From: Chenopodium formosanum
Lineage: Eukaryota; Streptophyta; Magnoliopsida; Caryophyllales; Amaranthaceae
NCBI GenBank assembly: GCA_024500155.1
Contig: CM044869.1
Location: forward strand, 35,133,898-35,197,897
Direction: 5' to 3'
DNA length: 64,000 nucleotides
Position numbers and translations under genes: made by a program. Below are positions 9,559 to 20,762 of this stretch, piece after piece. Under the pieces are notes generated by a model. That model did not search any database. It was not told the origin of the DNA and was given only the letters and a program-made list of their open reading frames with translations. Position 1 is the first letter of the stretch. Each line of letters begins with the position of its first letter.

Positions 9559-10380
9559 ACAAAGCTCATTAATTCTGTACAGCTCACACGCGAAACTCGG
9601 AGCGGCCGCGACTGGGCATCTCCTAAGCATCTACCGAAAATTTGCAAGGGGTGGAAGGACCCAAGGCCGCGCCCGCGGCAGCAGCATCCACGCCTGCGGC
9701 GGCCTAGGTTGCTCCTCGTTGTTGGTGCAATTATTGCGGATTGGAGCTGATCTGCTGTGGGGCTTGTTACTAGCGATTTTGGCGGTTGTGGTGGATGTGA
9801 GTTGCGTGGGAGTTAGCTGGGAGAAGAGGTGGTGCGCGCAGGGGGTTGTGTAATGGTGTTTCGGTGGCTAGTGGTTGAAATGGTTGGCTGAGATTGGTTG
9901 TGGATGCGTGGTTGCTGCTGTATTTGCTGTTGCGGGCTGTTAGATTGTGAGGTGCGGAGAGGTAGTGTTGGTGGTGTTTGTGTGGGCAGCGTTGCTGCTG
10001 TGAGCACAAGGGGTTAATTGCGGGTGTAGCGGTTGTTAGTGGGTGATATAGTGCTGGTGGGTGACGGTGGTAATGTGAGTGGAGGTGGAGGTTAGTATGC
10101 GTGAGTGGAGTTGTGTTTGTGAGGTGAGGGAGCAGGGGAGGAACAGGGGAATTGATGTTGGTTACTTTGTGTGGTGTATGTTTAGGTGATGGTGGAGTGT
10201 AGGATAAGGGGATAGCAAATTGGCAGCAGCTTGGCATATGGCAAGGGAGTGAGGGAGTTCGACTTTGCTTGTTAAAACATTTGACCTTGGACTTTCGAAT
10301 ATGACTTTGATTATAGCCAAGCAGGTCGACCCGAATGTTCCTACAAACAAAACCAAACACGAGGGTAGGATTGAGAACAA
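9559..10380. other. G-rich, low-complexity non-coding DNA
   Basis: Flank of Tat-1. The first 170 bp are GC-rich; the rest is strongly G over C on the plus strand (GGTGG, GTGGTT motifs). A 196-codon frame on the minus strand (9770-10360) is made of His/Pro/Thr/Ser runs that follow from this base skew, so I do not call it a gene. Confidence 0.55.
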
Positions 10381-10756
10381 AATAGAAATAAAATAAAGAT
10401 AAAATTAAAGTAAAATAAAATATTAAAACTAAAAGAAATAATAAAATAAAATGAAATTAAATTAAATAAAGAAAACAAACTTGAAAATAAAAAAAAAATA
10501 AAAGAAGGAGGAAAACAAGAAGATTAGTATTAACTAGAACCAAGACTTAAAACATTATAAAGTAAGAAAAATAAAATAAATTACGAAAATAAACTAAAAA
10601 CTATTAAAAATTACTAAAATACTCAAAATAAAGATCGAATAAGGAAAATACGAAAAAGAGAGAAATAAAGCCTAAAACTAGGAAAATTATTAGAAACTAA
10701 ACCGAAAAATAAGCATAAAAATACCCTAAAAGTGACATAGAAGTCACTTCTCACTA
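10381..10756. repeat. A-rich low-complexity DNA
   Basis: Runs of AAATAAAAT type on the plus strand with no gene support. It ends where homology to the Athila-like ORF1 begins. Confidence 0.7.
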
Positions 10757-11412
10757 TTTCGCCAAAAAGATCATCATCAACAACAATTTGAGCATCAACA
10801 ATTTCAATTTGGGGAAGGGTCCCAATCTCTACACACTCCTTCCTTTCGTGAGGGAGGTATGACTTCTTCAACTTTCCCTTTTAATATTAAAACGCTTTTC
10901 AAAATTAAGCTTGCAAGTTAACCGGTTGCATGGTGGAGGCCACCGATGGTCACGGGGTTTACAATGCCAACATTTATGATTAGCATGTAAACCAAGGGCA
11001 CTTCGACCCTCTCGTGAACTATCCTTATTTTCCGCCCCAACAAGGGCTGGTTCCTTCTTATGAGAAACCGCATATCGACGGGACGCCCCGTCAACCGGTT
11101 TGGTCTTATTGGCAAGGGTCATCTTCTTAACGTGGCCCTCGTGTGGATTACCCCACTTCGAAGGGGTATGCCTATCGGGCACTAGGAGGTTGTGATTATC
11201 GTGGGGACCCCAATTACCCCATGTACACCTCGGAGCCCCTAGTTATGCCACCTCCTTTTGACCCTCTTCCGGATTGGTAACAGGCGCTATATTAGAATTG
11301 TGGTTTTCCACCGAGTTATACTGGTGGATGGGACTCCTATGGCCCTCCAATCGACGTCGACTACGAATGGCGTCCGAGTGGCAGAGGATCTAGCTCCCAT
11401 ATGGATGACTAG
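10757..11412 (+). pseudogene. C-terminal fragment of an Athila-like ORF1
   Basis: Translates to the same protein as the minus-strand gene at 61919-63717: a Gln-rich stretch, then FGEGSQSLHTPSFREGG, VNRL, GHFDPPVNYPYFPPQQGLVP, DGTPRQPVW, GGCDYRGDPNYPMYTSEP, GGWDSYGPPIDVDYEW and a final SSSHMDD stop (TAG 11410-11412). It lacks the N-terminal two thirds. Several frames are broken: Trp to TAG in NIYDxHVNQG, and stops in the DWxQALYxN part. The function of the parent protein is unknown. Confidence 0.85.
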
Positions 11413-11692
11413 AGCCTTCGGGCCTCATTTTTTCCCTTACCCCCTCATTTTTTATCATTTATGTTCCAACCGAGGACGATTTTCCGTTCAAGTTGGGGGG
11501 TGTTTCATTATTCTTTTTATTCTAAGGGCATGTTTTATGGGGTATATTCATTGCCAATGAGCGCCCATTGCAAGTTTTTCTCATCTTTGTTGATGTTCAC
11601 TTTCTCTATCTCTTCTAAAATCAATGTTTTGATGATGGTTTCATTGTTTTGGCTCCCAAAGCGAAAAATCCAAACTCCCTTTTAATCCAAAA

Positions 11693-11731
<39 letters not shown>

Positions 11732-13694
11732 TTTTTCTGTAGTAGTTTCATACTTTGCTTTTTATTTTGATCTTTTTGTATATAACTCTTGCTACTAACC
11801 AAATATTTTCCGAGATGTTTTGGATTATGTCATTTGTGTAGGGCTTATCGATGCAATTTCCGGAGTGATATAAGCAACGGAGCTTCATTTATTATGGAAT
11901 TGTGATCTTATACGCTTTTGGTGACAAATTTCCTTCTTATAACTCTTTAAATATTTGGACTGGTTGTTTAGTTTAGGTTAGTATGGGAAGAAGATGAGTG
12001 GTTCGAGGATGTTTGCATTTGGTTCTAAGGAACCTGGGATCGTTGATGTTGATATCGAACGTGCGCTTGTTTGTCGATTGGGATTTACTTGATTTCTTAT
12101 GCCTCATTTGTGAACCTTTTTTACTTCTTTATTTATTTTTTAGTTTTATTTTTCCTTTTTCTCGTGGCAAACATGACTATGGAAATATTAAATGAATATG
12201 TTTTGGAATGTGCTCATGCATTTGGACTTGATTGATTTGATAATGAACCTTAGAATGCTTGTCTCTTCCTAGTTGATGATGGAATGCACGGTTTGAGAGT
12301 GCTTATGGTTGAGTTAGATGAATTTTAAGCTAAAGTAGCAACTTTAAGAACTGTTGAGGATGTTTAAACCCTTAGTTCACGGGAAAGTGGTGGAGTTGCT
12401 CCCTTTAGTGGATTTGAAACCCTCTAGTTTGTATTTGCTAATTTCTATCCCTTGTGAGGTTTAATTTGTTATAGCCTTCATCATTTATGTTGAATGGCAT
12501 TTTAGGATCCTCGGCTATGCATGTCTTAATCCTTGTGTTGTCCTCTAGCTCCCAAGATCGTGACCATGCAATTTTAAGGAAGGAAAAGGGCACCTTTCCT
12601 CATTTTAGTTTATTTTTCTTTTTAATTAGTTACAAATTTGATTTTCTATTTTGCATCAACTTTCTTGCTAACCAATTTGAGCCTAATGTTTCCCTTTCTT
12701 GTTTGAACCGCATTACAAACCGTACGGCCTATGTTCTACCAACCCTTTAGTTAGTGAAGCATTTGGCATGTGAGGTTTGAGAATATTGATTATGAACAAG
12801 AAATTTCTTTGAGCATTGGTTAAAAAGTGAAGCATTGAAATTTGAACTTGACTTGAATATGCAAGAAATTTTGAAAGGAAGATGCAATTCAAGAAAATCA
12901 AATGAAGTTTCATAGAAAAAGTCGCCCATAGTTAAAAAAAAGGCAAGGACACCTAATAAAGTTCATAAAAAGAAAAAAAAGAAGGAAATAAAAAAAGCTT
13001 TGAAGTTCTTTACCTTTAAATAATTGTAGTGATGTTATTATGAAATCTCCAATGAAGGTTGTTTGTTTGTGATTTGGTGGTTTTCTTAAGTATGTTTTTG
13101 AGGGATAGCGACTCTTTTGCTTCACTTAGGAATTTCCTCCAAGTTTTCAAATTATTTCCCCACCTTTACCATTAGCCATGACATTATATCCCTAGTAAAG
13201 ACCCTTTAACTTTAGAGGGGTAAGGTCAAAAACCGGTGAAGGGAGATGGATTTCAACCCTATGGAGAGAGTATGCATAGCTGAGATGTCAAGATGACCAT
13301 ATGTTTCCACAAAATATATCTTTTTCCGGTTCCTTTGTGGAATCATGAGGAGCTAACTAGGGGGTGATTTGATGCTAGTAGGGAGAACGCAGACCATTTT
13401 GGATGGGGCTAGGGCGGAAAATGAAATCATAAGTTCTCTATGCTTAGCTTAGGTTTGTCTCTTTCAACCATGAGCATCTTAGAGCCTGTTTTCCCTTATT
13501 TGATTGAGAAAGGTAAGCATTCTTTGGCGCTTGTCTTTTCTTTTGAGTCCGAATGAAGCATCTTCCACCCTAAAAATGATTTGTTTTTCCTATGCCTTGT
13601 CATGTTGTGTTAGCCTCTATAGTTTTTGCTATTTCTCTTTCCTCCTTAGTCTTGCTCGAGGACAAGCAAGGGTTTAGTTGGGGGGCGTTCCTTA
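11413..13694 (+). repeat. Non-coding 3' part of the Athila-like element (plus-strand copy)
   Basis: Follows the ORF1 stop and resembles, in inverted orientation, 59680-61918 of the window; shared landmarks include CTCCCAAGATCGTGACCAT near 12550 (about 60770 on the other strand) and the final GAGGACAAGCAAG block. It has a 36-bp poly-T at 11695-11730. It holds no gag or pol and no gene I can support. It appears to be a long 3' untranslated stretch of a non-autonomous element. Confidence 0.75.
13660..13694 (+). promoter_or_regulatory. Polypurine tract region of the plus-strand Athila-like copy
   Basis: GAGGACAAGCAAGGGTTTAG, then TTGGGGGG, the purine-rich block found just before the 3' LTR in Athila/Tat-type elements. 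A TG follows at 13695, but the downstream sequence does not resemble the LTR of the other copy, so the 3' LTR here is unproven. Confidence 0.6.
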
Positions 13695-13738
13695 TGTAAC
13701 TACATAAGTTCACTGACTCACTATGGACATGCCACTTA

Positions 13739-14608
13739 TTATTTTGCTGAAATTGAAATAAACAAAATGCGAAAACGAGTCTGTATGGTTATGATTGGTT
13801 TAGGTGACTCTGGTTCTTCCTCCACTTGAACGAACTCTTCATCTTCCTCATAGTCAGATGAAATATCGATTATGATTGGGGTTGGAGGTGAATTTGGATT
13901 AGAAATCTCCATCATGGAATTATCAACTGTATGGTTACTTTCATCCATCATCTCTCCTTCTTCTTGCTCTCCAATTGTCCCTGGTTAATCACCCTGATTA
14001 GGAGAACTTCCTGACTGATGACTAAAGGAAGGGGGATTATTCCCCGGTAGATCATCATAGTAGTAGTTTGGATATGGAATGTGTAAACGCTCACATTGGT
14101 ATTTCTCAACATTAATGAGGTAAGAAATCAAGTATCTATAACCTGGATACCACTGACCATAATAATCTTTGTATTTAGAGTAATTTGGAACGTCCTGCGG
14201 TAGATAGAAATCATAAAACTTTGCTTTGACAACAAGGCATGCGGGTTCATCCAGAAGACAGTGAATAATCATAGTAGAAACTCAATCTGGAAGGTCATAA
14301 AGTTTGTTTCCAAGGACATCACTCGGGTGAAAACAGTAGAATTGGATTTTCTTGACATAATCTAATGGATGTTCATTGATTTTCTTAACTACAGTGCCAA
14401 TTTGGGAATGTTTGCTAGGAATGATCGGCATTCTATAAAGGAAAAGGCTTAGATTTGAATTCCCTACCCAAAGAAAATAAAAATACATCGTCCTGTACTC
14501 CCAATAGAAGTTATGGTCAAATATAAAGTCGCATAACTCCCCCCATATGTTCAGACTCAAGGTATATACCTTCCAAGAGTTTTGGTGCGTAATCCCTTCC
14601 ACTTTACG
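13739..14608 (-). pseudogene. Unrecognised gene relic, about 288 codons with two in-frame stops
   Basis: Three open segments (14608-14285, 14281-13988, 13984-13739) share one frame and are separated only by single stops: TGA at 14282-14284 and TAA at 13985-13987. The joined frame is rich in Tyr and aromatic residues (YRTMYFYFLWVGNS, KDYYGQWYPGYRYLISYLI, PYPNYYYDD) and ends in an acidic tail (DISSDYEEDEEFVQVEEEPE). There is no start ATG and no visible signal peptide or membrane span. I do not recognise the family. It may be a fragment of a retroelement polyprotein or of a captured gene. It lies just past the Athila-like polypurine tract, on the opposite strand. Confidence 0.55.
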
Positions 14609-15950
14609 TTATTTATATATTATTTAACTTGGTGATGACTCACAAACCATAACGATAATAATAATCAATACCATCCAAGCAACCAAGTATACTAATTTAA
14701 TTCTTGAATGATTAGTGACTACATAATCTTTAATGTTGAATACTTTTTAATCTACCTCGGTGTCAAAGACACCTTAAGTGCATAATGCGCCACAAATCCT
14801 ATCCCTTGGTGTTGGAAACATCTTAAATGCACTAGGCACTAAAGTATAATGTAATCCTCGTGTACATAGACACTTAAATAGCTTCTTCCTCATGCTTATA
14901 GCGTCAATAAAAATTATATGAACCATAATAAAATTCTCTTTCAATATACCAAACCAAATTTAACATTTAGTTTAATTAAAAATGCTCTCAATCATGCCAA
15001 CAATAAAAGTGTGGTTTATATTCAACATGTCAATAAAATTAATTCCAATCATCAAATCACCATAAATAACCCATACTTCACCATTCAATCACCAATATTA
15101 CATCAATCCACAATTCCAATCATTACCTACCATGATACTACTTGGAATTAATAAACAAAGTCTAGCATGCTTCTACATATTCAAATAATTGCTAAGTACG
15201 CGAACGTACCTTGAATACGATCTTAAATCGCCACGACTACACAAAATCACTCACTTGGAAATCTCTTACAATCCAAAATTACAAAGAGGCATTAATACCT
15301 ATTCCATACAAATTTCTAGCAATATATACACTCCTTAAATCACTCATAAATCATTTAAAATAAGCTAAAATTTAATTTAAAACCCTTACTTTAATCCCCA
15401 ATTAGTGGGTAATCAAAAATCCTTTCAAGAAACTTAATTATGGCTTATATACTAAATTTTCAGCTTTATTAAATCATAAAAACTTGCTGTAATTATGTTT
15501 TAAAACACCTATTTCAATAATTTAAATCACCCATAATCAATTTCCGCCAATATACATAAACTTAGAGATCTAGGGTTTGAAATTTGGGGCTTTTTGATTC
15601 AAAATCAATTTTGAAAATTTATATTCTTCATACTTATTATAAAACATCATAAAAGCATCACAAAACCATAAAAACAATAATTAATCAATAATTAGATTAA
15701 GATTAAAAAAAAGAGAGAAGTTTTGTTTTATATGCACAAAAAAGGGAGAAGAAGATGGGAGAGTGGTCGGCGCCACCTCCCGGCCGCATCTATTGCTGCT
15801 GTCGCACTATGCTGGCGGCTGGCGGCGACCGGCTATGGTGGTTACAAATTTGTAACTAATTAGTAACTAATTATTACTCCATTTTCTATTTAATTGTGGT
15901 TTAGAATTAGATAATGAGTCCATTTGTTTTGAGAATATTCAAAACAGGGT
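14609..15950. other. AT-rich non-coding DNA
   Basis: No gene seen. It has a GC-rich patch at about 15755-15830, a perfect 16-bp palindrome GTTACAAATTTGTAAC at 15841-15856, and TAGGGTTTGAAA near 15570. It may be derived from retroelement LTRs, but I found no repeat partner within the window. Confidence 0.4.
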
Positions 15951-16264
15951 ATTAAGACAATGTCTTGGATAAAGAAACACCTATTAAGTGAATGTTGAAT
16001 ATTTTAATCGAAAAATTATCCCTAATCAAGCTTATTTAAATGTTGGACGATTAATGACCATTTGAGATTAGTGTGTAGTATGATTTATAGCACCATTTTT
16101 TGTGCTACAAGGACATGATTGTCATAAATCATTTGCGCAGGTATTGGTTTAGAACTATACCGGATTGACCAATGAGAATACTTTAAGCGATTTAAAATCG
16201 TCATAAGTATACTTCTCATTATGCCTATCGGAACCTCTTTCCTCGACCATGAGTATTGTAAGTT
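15951..16264 (+). repeat. Copia-like non-autonomous element interior, left part of CACTA target
   Basis: Non-coding. Its continuation is at 28164, on the far side of the CACTA element, as shown by the GTT target duplication (16262-16264). The joined segment runs toward a GTGGGAGATTG polypurine-type block at 28547-28555, typical of Ty1/Copia elements. There is no intact coding sequence. Confidence 0.5.
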
Positions 16265-16282
16265 CACTAGTACAAAACTAAC
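16262..16282 (+). repeat. Left end of the CACTA element: TSD and TIR
   Basis: Target duplication GTT (16262-16264), then CACTAGTACAAAA from 16265. The other end, read inward on the minus strand from 28160, is CACTAGTACATAATT. The 3-bp target duplication and CACTA ends define the superfamily. Confidence 0.93.
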
Positions 16283-16714
16283 CTTAAGTAACACCCAAAA
16301 AATGTTACATAATGTGGTAAAAGTGTTATTATAGACAATAGGTAACACTTTAGTGGGGTGATACTTCCGCCCATGTTCCCTAAGGTCTTATGTAACACTT
16401 TGGGTAACGTATGGTAACACTTTAAAAGTGTTACTTTAAACTCTCTTATGTAACACTTTTTTATATTATTAGTATCATTTTTAAAGTGTTACCTTTTATT
16501 TCTCAAGTAACACTTACTCATCTTTAGTAACATTTTTCAATCATATAGGATCACTTTATCCAACATTACGTATCATTTTTTCGAACAAATGTATCACCTA
16601 ATTGATTATTAGGTAACATTTTTCAATCATCTTGTGACATATTGTAGCACTTTATTCGACATTATGTATCACTTTTTGCAAACTACTGTAACACCTTATT
16701 AATTAATAGGTAAC

Positions 16715-16722
<8 letters not shown>
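16283..16722. repeat. Left subterminal repeats of the CACTA element
   Basis: About ten copies of GTAACACTT or its reverse AAGTGTTAC, in both orientations, within 440 bp. In En/Spm-type elements such motifs bind the tnpA product. A (TTA)n run follows at about 16722-16746. Confidence 0.85.
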
Positions 16723-16747
<25 letters not shown>

Positions 16748-17256
16748 ATGTTCAACATTAACGATAGTGAAATTAACATATACGATAAACAATTATTTGA
16801 ATTTATATAATTTCACAGTTTCTTCACAAAAATCTATAAACACCAATTTTTTGTTTGGCTAAGTAATGTAATAAAAAAAATTAATAAGTCAGCTTCGGCC
16901 TTGAAATTAGACCACCAAATTCTGCCCACTTCTTTGTTTAAAAAAAAAAACAGCAATAGTAACATCAGCAGGTAGCACAACAGATGACAGTGTCCGGACA
17001 GCAGATAGCATAAGCAGCGGCTAGAAGGAATTACAGCAGCACCAAAGCTGCAAATAGCGGTAGCAGCAGACAGCGATAGTAGTAGACAGTAGTGACAGCA
17101 ACATGCATCAGCAACAACGGGCAGAAAATAGCAGCAGAAAGCGGTAACAGCTAGCAAAAAACAGGCATCTTGACAGCATAATGTGGTAACAGGCAGAGAG
17201 CGAAAATAGCAGAGAGCGGAAACATTTATGCAATCAGCAGCATGCATCTTGACTTG

Positions 17257-20200
17257 CTAGTCTAAGCCTTCATCTTCAACCATTTCATCCTATGTATTTG
17301 TAAAAGCAACATATATCAGATAACCAGAATAAAAAATAATAATCACATTTAATGCTTTCTAAAAGTGAATATATTAACCATTACCTCATTTTGTTGTTGT
17401 TCAGAGTCTAAATTTGGAACTTGATCTCTAAGCTCTGGATTGGATGACACATTTTCATGTGTTCTAGTCAAAGTATCCACCACTTTAGGATCAATTTGCT
17501 TGAGCGTCTTCATTAATTCTGCTATTGTTTCTTTCACAATTTCGTCTTTATAGGGCTTTAAGAACTCATCAGGAATTATTGGTTTGTTGCTCTTTCCCCT
17601 TAGTGAACATATCCCTGGTTGCTTTTTTTTATGGCCAAAGTTATTTAGCTTATTCATTACTTCAAAGTATGCAATATCTCCATCAATTTCACTTTGCATT
17701 TGGACTTCCTCCATCTTGTCCTATAATTGGAAATATAACAAATAAATAACTAGCTAATTTCACACAAATAATCATATTCCAAAAAAAAAAAAATGGAGAC
17801 AAGGAGACTTACAATGTTACTTTGGGTGGGCTCATAAGAAGTTTGGTATTGTTTGTCTGCTTTCCTTTTAAGACTTTCTTTGTACACGTGTGCTAAGGAT
17901 GGTGGCTTCTTTTCAACATCTAGTTGTTGCTAGAATAAAAAATACATCAAAATAAGAATTCAATAAAGATTGTTAAATGATCATAGTGAGAACGATAAGA
18001 AAGAAATAACTGAATACAAATATACCAATTTATGTTGTTTCCTCGCGAAAGTCATAGGACCCATAGTTTGCCTATCTTTTTGGTCTTTACTTATTTCACT
18101 TTTCTTTTTGCTGTCTTCCTACATGCATGCATAGCACACAGTTCATAGCTTAACATCTTTTAGTTTTAGAGGGTAATAAGCAATTGTAATACATATAACG
18201 GAAACAAACAATAAATTTTACTTGAACTTGTTCCAAATTCCAAAATTCTAGCAACTCTTTGAAATGCGCTTCTGGAATTGTAATAGGTGGATCTGCCAAC
18301 CTATCACCATCATTGTCATATGGAGTAAAGTGCCTTGCCTTTACACTACATTTATATTTACGCCAAAGCCTTCCCACGGATGACAATACACTTCCCTTAC
18401 CTTCTTCAGGGATAATGAATTTCTTCTGTATTATTCAAAATATTAAACAAGAAAATTAGGGAGCGCCAAAATAAGCGCATATTAACCAAGAACACAACAT
18501 TATGCTTTTTATCATAATCTATTTCGAATTGTACTTGTATTAGAATGTATCAGAATTGTACTTATATTAGAATGTATCAGAATTTATCACGCTACATTAT
18601 TCTTCATATCAGAAATTTTTTGCTATGCAGGCTGCTGGATGTGTGATAAAAAATTACAAGGGGGATCTAGTTAAGATAGCTACTTGGCAGAGGCCTACTT
18701 GTTTTCTATTGTGAAGGTCAGGTCTTTTGCAAGTAGGTTAAATATGTGGCTGCTAGATAAAGTCAAGTGTATGTTGTATCTTCTCACAATAAAAAACATT
18801 GAGCACTTTGAAAATTACAGTAGTTGTGTAACTCATACTCTATATAAAAGAAACAAAATACTAGCTTTTGAATACACAATAAAAGGTACATACCTTCACA
18901 TAACTCCAGATTTCTTCCTTGTCTTTAACATGATGCCAATTAATCTTGTTCAACGGCGCTAGAGAAGCATTACGAGCTAATGTCCCTAAGAATCTTGTAA
19001 ATGTATCTACAGTCTTATCGTCAAGACCAATAGGCTTTCCCATTTCATTAATAACAATAAGCTTACGCTCTTCTAATGTCCATTCATGAACATCCTTACA
19101 CATAGTAGGTCCTCTATTACGCTTCTTTTATGGAAGTACTACATCAACATTAACTGAACAAAGTCATTAAAATCATTTACTGCTCTTAACATATCTATCT
19201 TAAAATATTTAGAACGGAATGATAGTGATCATTACCTATTTGTTCACTTTCGTACTCATGATTCATTAATGGTTCAACTTGCATTCCTAGCTCATAGGGG
19301 GTAAGAGTACTAAAATCATCAATATACTCATCTTCTTCATCTGCATATTGTTCCAAATCGCGTTCATTTGAACCCATATGATTCTCGTAATCTTCCTGTA
19401 AGTCAGGTGCAATTCTTTGTGGTTGTGAAAAACTGTGTGCTTGCGAACCCCCTAAAAGTACCTGTTATAGTTAGGGATGGCAATGGATCGGATGTCGGTC
19501 GGGTGATGCTTCATCCGCCTCCATCCGCCAAAAATCCATCCATCACCCGACCCATCCATCACCTAATTTTCCTTCATCCACATCCGATCCATCCGTCATC
19601 CATGGATGAATCGGGTGGATCGGGTGATAATTCGGGTGAAATATATATATAAATACAACTTTGCACTTTAATAATTAAAATTGAGATTTGAAAAAAAATG
19701 ATCAATTAATTAAAACTTTTATACATCCTTCTAATACTCGTTCCTTTTTACTAAATTAAAAACAAATGTCAATTCCTAACACTACAATAGACATTAATTT
19801 ATTAAAAAAAATATTTATTTTTATTTTTTTATATATAAATTTAACGGGTGGATGGATGGGTCGGGTGATGGATCGGATGATGGATTGGATGTATCATCAT
19901 CCGTATCCGACCCGATCCGTCACCCAACCCATCCATCATCCATCCGTCATCCGCTTAAGTTCGGGTTTTCATCCATATATTTGGATCGGGTGGATGGTTA
20001 TCCATCGGGTTTGGATGATATTGCCACCCTAGTTATAGTTGTCGTTGTAATAAATCAGTTTGTTTTGCTCTTTTCTCTTTTTCTATCAATTGTGTTTTCA
20101 TTTCTCTGAAAGCACTGAGTGAACCAGGAGCAACCATTGCCTTACTCTGCGCTATCTTAGCTTGGACACCATTCCCAATCTCAATCTCTTTCTCTTGCTG

Positions 20201-20762
20201 ACTATAGGACGATAGATTTTTCTGTATAGTAGACTTGCCTAATTGGATTTTTTTTTTGCGTTGAATCTGTCCCTTGCAACCCTTGCCCTACTTGTTGTTT
20301 TTCGGTGTTTTGATGACGCATCTAAACAAGATTAGCCATTGGTATTGAAGAGACACTTGTCGTGTCTTTAATGTTTGTGGGAATCTTCCCTCTCAATGCC
20401 ACAACCTGCAATAAAGTATTCGTGAAAAACATTAAAAGTATTACATGACTTTTTATCAATTCTGATTCACATAATTAAATTGTCAGGAAAAAAAAAAGAA
20501 ACACCTTTTTCGAACAAGACCTCAAGTTTACACTGTTTTTCCTTATCTGATTTTCACCCTCTTCACTAGAGTGGTTCAATTCACCCTCTTCATCAGATGT
20601 GTACTCGTCAGTATCTTTAGTCACCTTCTTGCTTTTTTTCGTTTGTTTCAATCCCTTCACAGATTGTTTCAGTTGATAAGCCATGGAAATAACCCCCAAA
20701 TCCTTCATTCTAATTCTATTTGTTTCTATCCTTGCTTGTTTAGCTTTCTCATAATCTGCCAT
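17257..20762 (-). pseudogene. tnpA-type gene of the CACTA element (Ptta/En/Spm plant transposase family)
   Basis: The exon chain can be followed on the minus strand: an upstream exon with YEKAKQARIETNRIRMKDLG (ending near 20500), MGSNERDLEQYADEEDEYI (19377 down), 19153-18894 (RGPTMCKDVHEWTLEERK, GKPIGLDDKTVDTFTRFLGT), 18425-18222 (RLWRKYKCSVKARHF), 18118-18026 (GPMTFARKQHKL), 17929-17813, 17720-17385 and a last exon 17289-17257 ending DEMVEDEGLD. This matches the Ptta/En/Spm family PF03004. These proteins bind the element ends and help transposition. An in-frame TAA at 19128-19130 and a MITE at 19472-20031 damage the gene; exons between 20500 and 19400 are uncertain. The 3' flank (16950-17250) is CAG-rich. 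Confidence 0.8.
19464..20039. mobile_element. hAT-type MITE, 560 bp (19472-20031) with 8-bp TSD
   Basis: The target duplication GTTATAGT is perfect at 19464-19471 and 20032-20039. The ends are TAGGGATGGCAATGG on the left and its relative TAGGGTGGCAATATC on the right (minus strand). The interior has long complementary arms made of GGATGGATCGGG/CATCCGACCC motifs, so a hairpin is likely. It has no coding capacity. It interrupts the CACTA tnpA-type gene. Confidence 0.92.

Noticed and set aside
9770..10360. 196-codon minus-strand frame (His/Pro/Thr rich)
   Set aside because: The amino acids follow from a strong G over C skew on the plus strand; no domain, no start context, no homology I recognise.
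15841..15856. Perfect 16-bp palindrome GTTACAAATTTGTAAC
   Set aside because: AT-rich DNA gives such palindromes often; no neighbouring gene or repeated copy gives it meaning.
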